A DNA stretch of 64,000 nt from an uncultured Lachnospiraceae bacterium (GTDB lineage: Bacteria; Bacillota; Clostridia; Lachnospirales; Lachnospiraceae), in contig CABUPO010000005.1 in the NCBI GenBank assembly GCA_902493385.1, forward strand, positions 62,001 to 126,000, given 5' to 3'. Each line of letters starts with the position of its first letter. The stretch's first letter is position 1. Shown here in pieces: positions 16,863 to 24,750 of this stretch. Below the pieces are notes generated by a model. The model was given only the letters and a program-made list of their open reading frames with translations. It had not been told where the DNA came from and did not search any database. Position numbers and translations under genes: made by a program.

Positions 16863-17525
16863 TTATGTTCTCATTTTGAAGCCGATTCCCCAAACTGCTT
16901 CAATATAGTCTCTGCCGCTTATCTCGCGCAGTTTTTTTCTTAAATTACTGATGTGCATTTTTAATGAGCTTTCCGTGCAATCGGGAGTATCTGCGCTGAT
17001 ACGGTCTAATAACAGCGATTTTGTAACAACCTGAGTGGGATTTTGCATGAGCAGTTTTAAAATAGCATATTCTGTCCTTGTTAGTTTTGTTTCCATATTA
17101 TCAATTCTAGCAATGTGGGTATTGGTATTAAGGACAATATTTTCAAATACTAATTCTGAAGATATAAGCATGCTTTCGGCATTTCTAAGATGTACGGAAA
17201 TTCTGGCTAAAAGCTCCTTCATGTTAAAGGGTTTTGTAACGTAATCTACTGCGCCGCCAAGCAGCAAATCAACCTTATTATCAATATCAGCTTTAGCGCT
17301 TACTACAATAACGGGTGTTCCCTTTATTTTCGGAAGGACGTCTTCTCCATTTAATCCCGGCAGCATTAAATCCAGCAGCACAAGGTCAGGTTTTATATTA
17401 GAAAGCATAAGCAGGCACTCTGTGCCGGAATAAGCGCGAAAAACCTGATAACCGTTTTTTGTGAGCGTCTCCTCCAGCATATTCCCGATATGCATATCAT
17501 CATCAACAATCAGAATATTTATCAT
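16863..17525 (-). CDS. OmpR-family response regulator
   Basis: Receiver domain with acidic pocket DDD (8-10), phospho-acceptor Asp52 (LLDLMLPG) and Lys in VDYVTKPF, followed by a winged-helix DNA-binding domain ending AVWGIGFKMRT. The ATG at 17525 is chosen because AGGAG lies 10 bases upstream; the TTG three codons earlier is too close. It is first in the regulator-ATPase-permease-kinase row, with 93 bases of operator DNA before the ATPase gene. Confidence 0.93.
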   Translation of the reverse strand: MINILIVDDDMHIGNMLEETLTKNGYQVFRAYSGTECLLMLSNIKPDLVLLDLMLPGLNGEDVLPKIKGTPVIVVSAKADIDNKVDLLLGGAVDYVTKPFNMKELLARISVHLRNAESMLISSELVFENIVLNTNTHIARIDNMETKLTRTEYAILKLLMQNPTQVVTKSLLLDRISADTPDCTESSLKMHISNLRKKLREISGRDYIEAVWGIGFKMRT

Positions 17526-17643
17526 AAAATTCAAACTCCTATCTGTTCTTTATTGCTTTTGAGATATACACATTATAGGAGGTCAAACGAATAATATCAA
17601 GGATGCCTTTTGGAGCTTTGTACGCAGCCTAAAGAGATAAAAA

Positions 17644-17689
17644 ATATCCCACAGAAATTCTTCCTTGAAACGGGAACTTCTGTGGGATA
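17644..17689. terminator. Bidirectional terminator
   Basis: ATCCCACAGAA / TTCTGTGGGAT with A/T runs on both sides, 22 bases after the stop of the Ig/CBM-like gene (minus strand). Confidence 0.85.
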
Positions 17690-17711
17690 AAAATATAAAT
17701 TTAAGAGGTAA

Positions 17712-18719
17712 TTATTTCTCAACCTGATAGAAGGTTATATCCTTAATCTTTATTGTAGTTTCATCACCAAAATTGAAAATCTTAAATGCTTTAAGATATC
17801 CGCCTGTGAATGTGTCGGTACCGTCATCACCGTAAGTAATCTTTACGTCTTGGCCATACTCATACTGATTAAGCTTGATTTCATCATGCCATCCTGACGC
17901 ATCCTGTCCGGTTCCGTCGCCCTCCATTGAAGCGTCTGCAAGATACAGGTTAACATCTCCGCCATCTAATTCGTATGTAATTTCAACATAAGAATACTTT
18001 TCAATATCCTCTTTGATAGGATTCTTTACTATAAATCCGTTCAAATTACCCATTGTAGAATCAAGAGTCTTAGTATCTGCATTATAAGAAACTGTGCCGC
18101 CGTTCTCGCCTACTGCAAGCCCTGCCGTTGAAAGGTCAACCTTATATGGGTTAGTAAGCTTTGGAGCCGGTGTAGGCGTAGCTGTCGGACCTGCTGTAGG
18201 TCTTGGTGTTCTTGTCGGCTTTGGCGTTGGTTCTTCGGTAGGCTGCGGTACGTCGGTTGGTGCAGGAGCCGTCTGAGTAGCTGAAGCTGCCGGCGCCGTA
18301 GGCACAGGAGTATTGGTTACAGAAGAAGCAGGCTGTGTTGCGGTGGTCTGATCAGGCAGTTTTACATCTGATACTATTACCGTACATTTGAGATTAGTTT
18401 TCTTTTTGCCTGTCTTATATACGGCTTTGACTGTAGTCTGTCCCTCTGCAATACCTTTAACTGCCGCTGAAGCTTTCTTTCCCTTAACAACCTTTTTTGT
18501 TATTTTAACAAGCTTACTATTGGCTGATTTCCATGTAACTTTGGCGGTCTTTTTTGCATTCTTTACTTTAATAACTTTTGTTTCGCCAACGTTAATCTGT
18601 AATTTCCTGGCGCTAAGAGCAGCCTTCTTTGCCGAGCTGGTATCGGCGGACGGAATGCATACGGAAGCTGTAATAAGTGTTAAAGCCATTATTGATGATA
18701 AAATTCTGCATCGTTTCAT
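17712..18719 (-). CDS. Secreted protein with Ig-like domain, Pro/Thr linker and CBM-like end
   Basis: 335 residues: signal peptide (1-30), a lysine-rich bacterial Ig-like (Big2-type) domain (about 33-118, LSARKLQINVGETKVIKVKN ... VIVSD), a Pro/Thr-rich linker (about 122-190, repeats such as TPKPTRTPRPTAGPT), and a C-terminal beta-rich domain (about 195-335) with many acidic and aromatic residues (YSYVEITYELDGGDVNLYLADAS) that looks like a carbohydrate-binding module. No catalytic domain. I infer an adhesin or sugar-binding surface protein, with the basic domain at the wall and the binding domain outward. A terminator follows. Confidence 0.8.
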   Translation of the reverse strand: MKRCRILSSIMALTLITASVCIPSADTSSAKKAALSARKLQINVGETKVIKVKNAKKTAKVTWKSANSKLVKITKKVVKGKKASAAVKGIAEGQTTVKAVYKTGKKKTNLKCTVIVSDVKLPDQTTATQPASSVTNTPVPTAPAASATQTAPAPTDVPQPTEEPTPKPTRTPRPTAGPTATPTPAPKLTNPYKVDLSTAGLAVGENGGTVSYNADTKTLDSTMGNLNGFIVKNPIKEDIEKYSYVEITYELDGGDVNLYLADASMEGDGTGQDASGWHDEIKLNQYEYGQDVKITYGDDGTDTFTGGYLKAFKIFNFGDETTIKIKDITFYQVEK

Positions 18720-18877
18720 ATTATTATTCTCCTTTAATATTTATTTTTCTGCCTGACATAATTATGTGTTGCTGTAAAATAGAGTAGCACAGAAAATTTA
18801 TAAATGTCTATGACAAAATATGCACATAATTTGACTTTTTACGTGTATAAATTTACATGGTTAAGTACCGGATACGG

Positions 18878-19810
18878 TTACATATCAGAGCGTGGCGAAA
18901 TAGATATTTGGGATAAAATAACTGCGGTAAAGATAAGCGCGCAGCCGCAAAGCTCTTTTGCACTAAGTGTTTCATTTAATATTACCCAGCCTGCAAGAAC
19001 GGAAAATACGGATTCAAGGCTCATAATAAGCGAGGCAATTGTAGGATTTACGCCCTTTTGACCGATAATCTGCAAGGTATATCCAATTCCACAGGAGAAG
19101 ATTCCGGCATATAGCAGAGGAATCCATGCATCCCATGTGGCGAAAGAGGAAAGCCATATATGTAAGCCGGAGTCAAATTCGGTAATAAACATTGGAAATG
19201 CAGAAAGAATCCCTGTAACCATGAATTGAATACAGGACATTCTGAGTCCGTCTACCATAGGTGAAAAATGGTCTATTACAAGAATATGTATGGAAAAGCA
19301 TAAAGCGCAAAGCATAACAAGCGTATCGGAAAATTGTAATACGAGCGCTCCGTCTATACATAGGAGATAAAGGCCTGCTATGCTTATTACTACGGCAATC
19401 CATACATTTATACCGCATTTTTTCCTGAAAAACAATCCTAAAACCGGAACCAGCAGAATATAACATGCTGTCAGAAAACCGGCTTTGCCGGAAGGGGTTC
19501 CAAGGAATATTCCCATCTGCTGCAGATTAGTTGCGATACAAAGGATAACGCCGCAAAGAACACCTCCGGTAAGAAGTGTTTTTTGCGCCTTTTTGTTATC
19601 GGGTTTTCTGGTTAATCCGAATCTGTCTGTAACAGAGATAATAATTATCAGAAACAGCGAACCGATAAGGGAACGTATACAGTTAAAAGAATACGGACCG
19701 ACAGCATCTCCGCCCTGACTCTGTGATACGAATGATATACCCCATATAAATGATGTAAGAACAAGTATTAATGAATTTCGTCTTTTTAAAGCGATATCTT
19801 TCGTTTGCAT
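18878..19810 (-). CDS. EamA/DMT-family membrane transporter
   Basis: Ten predicted membrane helices in 310 residues as two EamA repeats; the first begins SLILVLTSFIWGISFVSQ, the second about WDAWIPLLYAGIFSCGIGYTL with PTIASLIMSLESVFSVLAGW. The family moves amino acids, nucleosides or other metabolites; the substrate cannot be assigned. Its ribosome site (CAGGAG) overlaps the stop codon of the nhaC gene, nine bases separate the genes, and the two are surely co-transcribed. The 158 bases after it hold the upstream region of the Ig/CBM gene but no clear promoter. Confidence 0.87.
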   Translation of the reverse strand: MQTKDIALKRRNSLILVLTSFIWGISFVSQSQGGDAVGPYSFNCIRSLIGSLFLIIIISVTDRFGLTRKPDNKKAQKTLLTGGVLCGVILCIATNLQQMGIFLGTPSGKAGFLTACYILLVPVLGLFFRKKCGINVWIAVVISIAGLYLLCIDGALVLQFSDTLVMLCALCFSIHILVIDHFSPMVDGLRMSCIQFMVTGILSAFPMFITEFDSGLHIWLSSFATWDAWIPLLYAGIFSCGIGYTLQIIGQKGVNPTIASLIMSLESVFSVLAGWVILNETLSAKELCGCALIFTAVILSQISISPRSDM

Positions 19811-19819
19811 AATTATTGT

Positions 19820-21481
19820 TTACTCCTGAATTGATTTTTTGGTTATACGGCTGATAACCAGCATTGTAATAAACATTAAAACAAGCGTTATAGGAAGCGC
19901 CAAAAGCGCCAGTGAATTTTCTGTAAAATATCCGATAGCGCCGGCGATTAAGTATCCTGTAAAGGAAACGGCTGCTGCAGTCAGGGCATAAGGAAGCTGT
20001 GTAGACACATGGTTTACGTGATCTGAATGTGCTCCCGCCGAAGCCATTATCGTTGTATCGGATATAGGTGAACAGTGGTCGCCGCAAACAGCGCCCGAAA
20101 GACATGCCGCAATAGAGATGACAAGCATCTCATATGTATCGGCGCTTCCAAATACATTGCATACAATCGGTATAAGAATTGCAAAGGTTCCCCAGCTGGT
20201 TCCCGTTGAAAATGCGAGGAACAAAGCAACAATAAATATGATACATGGCAGGAGCAGCTTTAATGCGCCTGCAGAACCTGCAACTAAATCATGAACATAA
20301 AATTTTGCACCGAGCAGACCTGTCATTCCTGATAATGTCCACGCCATAGTAAGGATTAATATAGGCGCAACCATTGCCTTAAAGCCTTCAGGAATACATT
20401 CTGTAAATTCTTTAAATGTCATAACGCCGCGCGCTATATAAAAACAGAATGTAATAACCAGTGTAACCATGCTTCCGAAAACCAGTCCCATAGATGCGTC
20501 AGAATTAGAAAATGCACTGATAAATGATTCGCCTTCAAAGAATCCGCCTGTATATACCATGCCTGTTATACAGCATATGATGAGAATAATAACCGGAAGA
20601 ACAAGATCTATTACCTTGCCGCACGGTGAGGATGGCTCATTATCTAAATCACCGTATGGCCTTGCGTTAGTAGTAAACAGGTCGCCTTTTACCGCATTAT
20701 TTTCATGCACCTTCATTAATCCAAAATCTGCCTTTAATACTATTAACAGGATTATCATAAGCAATGTGGTTAATGCATAAAAGTTGTATGGAATCGTTTT
20801 TAAGAACATGGAAAAACCATTTATGTCAGAGTTCTCAGGTACGGATGATGTTACCGCAGCCGCCCAGCTTGATACTGGCGCTATAATGCATATAGGAGCG
20901 GCGGTGGCGTCAATAAGATACGCCAGCTTTGCTCTGGAAACCTGATGTCTGTCTGTTACGGGCCTCATTACGGAACCTACGGTAAGACAGTTAAAATAGT
21001 CGTCTACAAATATAAGAATACCCAAAGCCATAGTTGCAAGCTGGGCGCCGGTTCTTGTTTTGATATGTGTTGAGGCCCACTGGCCAAATGCGGCGGAACC
21101 GCCGACTTTATTCATCAGGGCAACCATAATTCCCAAAATAACAAGAAATACAAGTATGCCGACATTCCAGCTGTCTGCAAGTTTGTAAATCATACCGCCC
21201 TCTTCGTTGTATAGCATGGTGTTAAGCATTAGCTCAAGATTGCCGTTAGAATAGAGAAGCGCGCCTGCGACGATACCTACAAAAAGCGATGAATACACTT
21301 CCTTTGTAATAAGAGCTAAAACAATGGCAATGATTGGCGGCAGTAACGCGCCTATAGTAGAGTATACCTTTGGCGTATAAGATTCGGGGTCGACAGTACC
21401 CGGGGTGCTTAGCGTAGCTGCTGTTAAAACGCCTAATATTACAACCGCACAAAGCAAAAAGATAATATTCTTCTTTTTCAT
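19820..21481 (-). CDS. nhaC: NhaC-family Na+/H+ antiporter
   Basis: A 553-residue polytopic protein with about 12-13 helices. Blocks typical of the NhaC family are GILIFVDDYFNCLTVGSVMRPVTD, LIDATAAPICIIAPVSSWAA, FSTGTSWGTFAILIP and GAVCGDHCSPISDTTIMAS. It exchanges sodium, or in relatives amino-acid pairs, for protons at the membrane. First gene of a two-gene unit with the EamA transporter. A perfect 21-base palindrome lies in the divergent upstream region and overlaps the -35 of a likely promoter (TTGCTA, 18 bases, TATAAT). Confidence 0.92.
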   Translation of the reverse strand: MKKKNIIFLLCAVVILGVLTAATLSTPGTVDPESYTPKVYSTIGALLPPIIAIVLALITKEVYSSLFVGIVAGALLYSNGNLELMLNTMLYNEEGGMIYKLADSWNVGILVFLVILGIMVALMNKVGGSAAFGQWASTHIKTRTGAQLATMALGILIFVDDYFNCLTVGSVMRPVTDRHQVSRAKLAYLIDATAAPICIIAPVSSWAAAVTSSVPENSDINGFSMFLKTIPYNFYALTTLLMIILLIVLKADFGLMKVHENNAVKGDLFTTNARPYGDLDNEPSSPCGKVIDLVLPVIILIICCITGMVYTGGFFEGESFISAFSNSDASMGLVFGSMVTLVITFCFYIARGVMTFKEFTECIPEGFKAMVAPILILTMAWTLSGMTGLLGAKFYVHDLVAGSAGALKLLLPCIIFIVALFLAFSTGTSWGTFAILIPIVCNVFGSADTYEMLVISIAACLSGAVCGDHCSPISDTTIMASAGAHSDHVNHVSTQLPYALTAAAVSFTGYLIAGAIGYFTENSLALLALPITLVLMFITMLVISRITKKSIQE

Positions 21482-21544
21482 TGTATTTTCCCTTTCTTTT
21501 GTATAATTTTTATAATATAATTATAAAACATAAGATATGTAAAT

Positions 21545-21565
21545 AGCAAGTAATTATTACTTGCT
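21545..21565. promoter_or_regulatory. Perfect palindrome between nhaC and PAP2 gene
   Basis: AGCAAGTAAT-T-ATTACTTGCT, a perfect 10-1-10 inverted repeat. Its left arm overlaps the putative nhaC -35 box (minus strand, TTGCTA with TATAAT 18 bases on). No T-run follows, so an operator is more likely than a terminator. Confidence 0.6.
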
Positions 21566-21587
21566 GTATTATCAGAAAGAGAGACGC

Positions 21588-22109
21588 ATGATGGGAATAG
21601 AGATACAGATTTTAGACTGGATACAGAATATAAGGACGCCTTTTTTAGATATGGTTGTTCCTTTTATTTCACAGCTTGGAAATGCTGGAATTATATGGAT
21701 TGTGCTGGCGGCTCTGATGCTTCTAATGCCAAAGACAAGACGCAGCGGATTGATACTGGCGCTGGCTTTAATAGCCGACCTTATTTTGTGTAATGTTATA
21801 TTAAAGAATCTGATTGCCAGAACGCGGCCGTATGATGTTAATACGGCGGTTAATCTTTTGATTGCAAAGCCGGTTGATTATTCGTTTCCGTCAGGGCATA
21901 CGGCGGCGTCGTTTGCTTCGGTTACCGCGCTTTATCTTGCCGGAGAAAAGAAGCTGTGGAAGCTCGCTTTAATACCAGCAGTTCTGATTGCCTTTACAAG
22001 AATGTATCTGTATGTACATTATCCTACAGATATTCTGGGAGGAATAGCTGTAGGTATTGTATCAGGCTATATTGGTTTCTTTATTGTCCGCAAGAAAAGT
22101 CAATTTTAA
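21588..22109 (+). CDS. PAP2-family membrane phosphatase
   Basis: The three phosphatase motifs are complete: KNLIARTRP, PSGHTA and RMYLYVHYPTDILGG, in a 173-residue protein with five or six membrane helices. Such proteins remove phosphate from undecaprenyl pyrophosphate, phosphatidic acid or phosphatidylglycerol phosphate on the outer side of the membrane; undecaprenyl pyrophosphate recycling is the most frequent role, but the sequence does not decide. The ATGs at 21588 and 21591 are both possible; the frame extends further up without a ribosome site. Confidence 0.87.
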   Translation: MMGIEIQILDWIQNIRTPFLDMVVPFISQLGNAGIIWIVLAALMLLMPKTRRSGLILALALIADLILCNVILKNLIARTRPYDVNTAVNLLIAKPVDYSFPSGHTAASFASVTALYLAGEKKLWKLALIPAVLIAFTRMYLYVHYPTDILGGIAVGIVSGYIGFFIVRKKSQF

Positions 22110-22240
22110 TAAAATATATGTCAATTATTATTGTATACAGCCAATATAAATAATTCTATAATATTTTTGTGTAAAATAATGCTTCAAAATAGTGTATTAT
22201 GGAATCAGTTTACATTAAAAATTGAGAAGGAGAAGGGAAA

Positions 22241-23686
22241 ATGTATGAAGCAACGTTTGAATCATTAGCGCAGCATAAATGTCCCGAGTGGTTTAGGAAT
22301 GTAAAATTCGGAATATGGAGTCACTGGGGGCCGCAGTCTGTTCCGATGTGTGGAGACTGGTATGCGCGGAATATGTATATTCAGGGGACTGACCAGTATG
22401 AATATCATCTGAGGCATTACGGTCATCCGTCTGAATTTGGTTACAAAGATATATGTAAGCTTTGGAAAGCTGAGAAATTTGACCCGGACTCGCTGATGGA
22501 GCAGTATTACAAATCCGGAGCAAGATATTTTGTGGCTCAGGCTTCGCATCACGATCATTTTTTTAATTATGCTTCAAAGCTGAATCGGTTTAATTCGGTT
22601 GAAGTGGGTCCGCACAAAGACATCTGCGGAATGTGGAAGGCTGCGGCAAAGAAGTATAATATGCCGTTTGGTATGACGGAGCATATTGGAGCTTCATTTG
22701 CATGGTGGCGTTCCAATAAGGGAGCGGATACATACGGTCCGTATAAAGGAGTGCCTTATGACGGAAACGACCCGGCTTACCGTGATTTTTACCATGATAA
22801 CTATGAGCATGTTGCAAAACCGGGAGAAGAAGATAAGTGGATATGGCTTACAGAAAATGAAAAGTTCAGGGAATACTGGCTTAAAGTCGTAAAAGAGATA
22901 ATTGATAATTACGAGCCTGATATGCTCTATTCTGACAGCTGGCTTCCATTTGGAGAGAATTATGAAAGTGCAGATAATAAAGATTTCCGTTATGGACTTG
23001 AAGCAGTTGCATATCTTTATAATAAATCAGAGAGCATATGGGGTGAGAATCAGGCTGTATATACCCAGAAGAGCCGTAAAAAAGAAATTTATGAGGTCGG
23101 AACGCTTGATATTGAAAGAAGCCAGCTTCCGGATATTTCACCTGAGCCCTGGCAGTCGGAGACTTGTATCGGAGGATGGTTTTATGATGCAAAGGTTAAG
23201 TATAAAACCCCGAAACATGTACTTGATATTTTGGTGGATACTATCGCCAAGAACGGTACGATGCTTCTGAATATTCTGCAGAAGCCGGACGGAACTGTTG
23301 ATGATGAAACGATGTGGCTTTTAAAGGAGCTGGAAAAATGGTTTGCAGTAAATGGCGAGGCGGTATACGGTACAAGACCCTGGCGAGTATCCGGAGAGGG
23401 TTCTTCTTATGTGAAGATAGAAGGATTTACCGAGGAACAGGTCGCATGGAGAGAGGACGATTTCAGGTTTGTACAGAAGGATGGAAAAATATATGCATTT
23501 ATAATGCGTCCGAAAATGGGAAAAACTGCTGTAATTAAGAGCCTTAAGGAAGACGAGCATGTAAATTCTGTAAGGCTTCTCGGATATGGCAGTCTGACGT
23601 TTAACCAATATTCAGGAGTGCTTGTTGTCGATTTGCCCGACAAGCTTCCTTCGCCTTATTCTAATGCGCTTGAAATTGTTATATAA
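22241..23686 (+). CDS. Alpha-L-fucosidase (GH29), intracellular
   Basis: 481 residues without a signal peptide, so it acts on fucosylated oligosaccharides after uptake. GH29 hallmarks: WFRNVKFGIWSHWGPQSVP at the start, FVAQASHHDHF, FGMTEHIG, and the nucleophile Asp232 in MLYSDSWLPF, which fits the bacterial YSDxxLPF group. The C-terminal 100 residues are a beta-sandwich (FAVNGEAVYGTRPW onwards). Ribosome site GGAGAAGG. It stands alone without transporter genes nearby; host mucin or milk-type glycans are likely sources of substrate. Confidence 0.93.
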   Translation: MYEATFESLAQHKCPEWFRNVKFGIWSHWGPQSVPMCGDWYARNMYIQGTDQYEYHLRHYGHPSEFGYKDICKLWKAEKFDPDSLMEQYYKSGARYFVAQASHHDHFFNYASKLNRFNSVEVGPHKDICGMWKAAAKKYNMPFGMTEHIGASFAWWRSNKGADTYGPYKGVPYDGNDPAYRDFYHDNYEHVAKPGEEDKWIWLTENEKFREYWLKVVKEIIDNYEPDMLYSDSWLPFGENYESADNKDFRYGLEAVAYLYNKSESIWGENQAVYTQKSRKKEIYEVGTLDIERSQLPDISPEPWQSETCIGGWFYDAKVKYKTPKHVLDILVDTIAKNGTMLLNILQKPDGTVDDETMWLLKELEKWFAVNGEAVYGTRPWRVSGEGSSYVKIEGFTEEQVAWREDDFRFVQKDGKIYAFIMRPKMGKTAVIKSLKEDEHVNSVRLLGYGSLTFNQYSGVLVVDLPDKLPSPYSNALEIVI

Positions 23687-23736
23687 TTAGAGCAGAAAGC
23701 GCGGGTTTTATTAAAGCTTAAAAGGAGAGAAGCATT

Positions 23737-24750
23737 ATGGCTGTCGGTAAGAGAACAATTATGCGTATTATAAGCATTTGTTTTGCCGCCATAATGCTTT
23801 TTTTTGTTTTTATTATGTTAGCTGATAACGTAAAGAACAAAAGTGAAGTTTCAGGATTTTTTGCAATGGACACGTACATGAGCGTCACCGTATATGGTAA
23901 AAATGCAGATACTGTTATAAATGATGCAGAAAAGCTTGCTTATTATTATGAGTCGCTTTTTTCGGTAAATGTAGAGACAAGCGATATCGCAAGGCTTAAT
24001 AAATCTTTTGGAAAACCGGTAAAGGTTTCAAAGGAAACATATGAATTAATAGAAAAAAGTATTGAATATTCAAAAGAGAGCGAAGGATTATTTGATATCA
24101 CAATATATCCGGTTGTAAAGGAATGGGGATTTACAGCAGGGGAACATAATATACCTTCTGATAAAAGAAAAGAGGAGCTTCTTTGCAGGGTTGGATACCA
24201 GAAGATACATCTTATGCCGGATTACATGGTCAGGCTTGATAAGGGCTGTGAAATTGATCTTGGCGGTATTGCAAAAGGTTTTTTGTCTCAGAAAATGATA
24301 GAATTGTTTAGAGAGAAAAATGTAACTGCGGCAGTTATATCTCTTGGAGGGAACGTACAGACGTATGGACAAAAGCCCGGTAAAAAAGACTTTTCGATAG
24401 GGATTACCGACCCGTTTTTAAAGGAAAATACTATCGGAACAATTTCGGTTAAGGAAAAAGCAGTAGTGACATCGGGGGCCTATCAGAGATATTTTGAACA
24501 GGATGGAAAGGTATACCATCATATTATGGACACACGCACAGGAGCGCCGGCAGAAAGCGGACTTGCAAGCGTGACGGTTATTGCCGACGATGGAGCATAT
24601 GCTGATGCAATGGCTACGGCATTGTACGTAATGGGTGAAAAAAAGGCTAAAGAATATCAAAAATCCCACCCGGATATTGATATAGTATTAATCAATACAT
24701 CGGGTGAGATTTGGGCTTCCAGGGGCGTTGTCTCAGATGATTTAGTTTGA
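23737..24750 (+). CDS. apbE: FAD:protein FMN transferase (ApbE)
   Basis: ApbE attaches FMN by a phosphoester to Thr/Ser of extracytoplasmic flavoproteins such as RnfG/RnfD or NqrB/C. The 337 residues have one N-terminal membrane anchor (about 9-29), then the ApbE domain: AMDTYMSVTVYG, IDLGGIAKGF, SLGGNVQTYG, MDTRTGAPAESGLASVTV and the metal-binding ADAMATALYVMG. No flavoprotein target is in this window. AGGAGAG precedes the ATG. The 3' end overlaps the convergent kinase gene by nine bases. Confidence 0.94.
   Translation: MAVGKRTIMRIISICFAAIMLFFVFIMLADNVKNKSEVSGFFAMDTYMSVTVYGKNADTVINDAEKLAYYYESLFSVNVETSDIARLNKSFGKPVKVSKETYELIEKSIEYSKESEGLFDITIYPVVKEWGFTAGEHNIPSDKRKEELLCRVGYQKIHLMPDYMVRLDKGCEIDLGGIAKGFLSQKMIELFREKNVTAAVISLGGNVQTYGQKPGKKDFSIGITDPFLKENTIGTISVKEKAVVTSGAYQRYFEQDGKVYHHIMDTRTGAPAESGLASVTVIADDGAYADAMATALYVMGEKKAKEYQKSHPDIDIVLINTSGEIWASRGVVSDDLV

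Noticed and set aside
18094..18276. Open frames opposite the Pro/Thr linkers, Gly/Val-rich (also at 29332-29895)
   Set aside because: They mirror the low-complexity linkers of the Ig/CBM and CotH genes and have no ribosome site or family signal.
18804..19061. Plus-strand frame opposite the end of the EamA gene
   Set aside because: It is antisense to a conserved membrane helix region and lacks a ribosome site.
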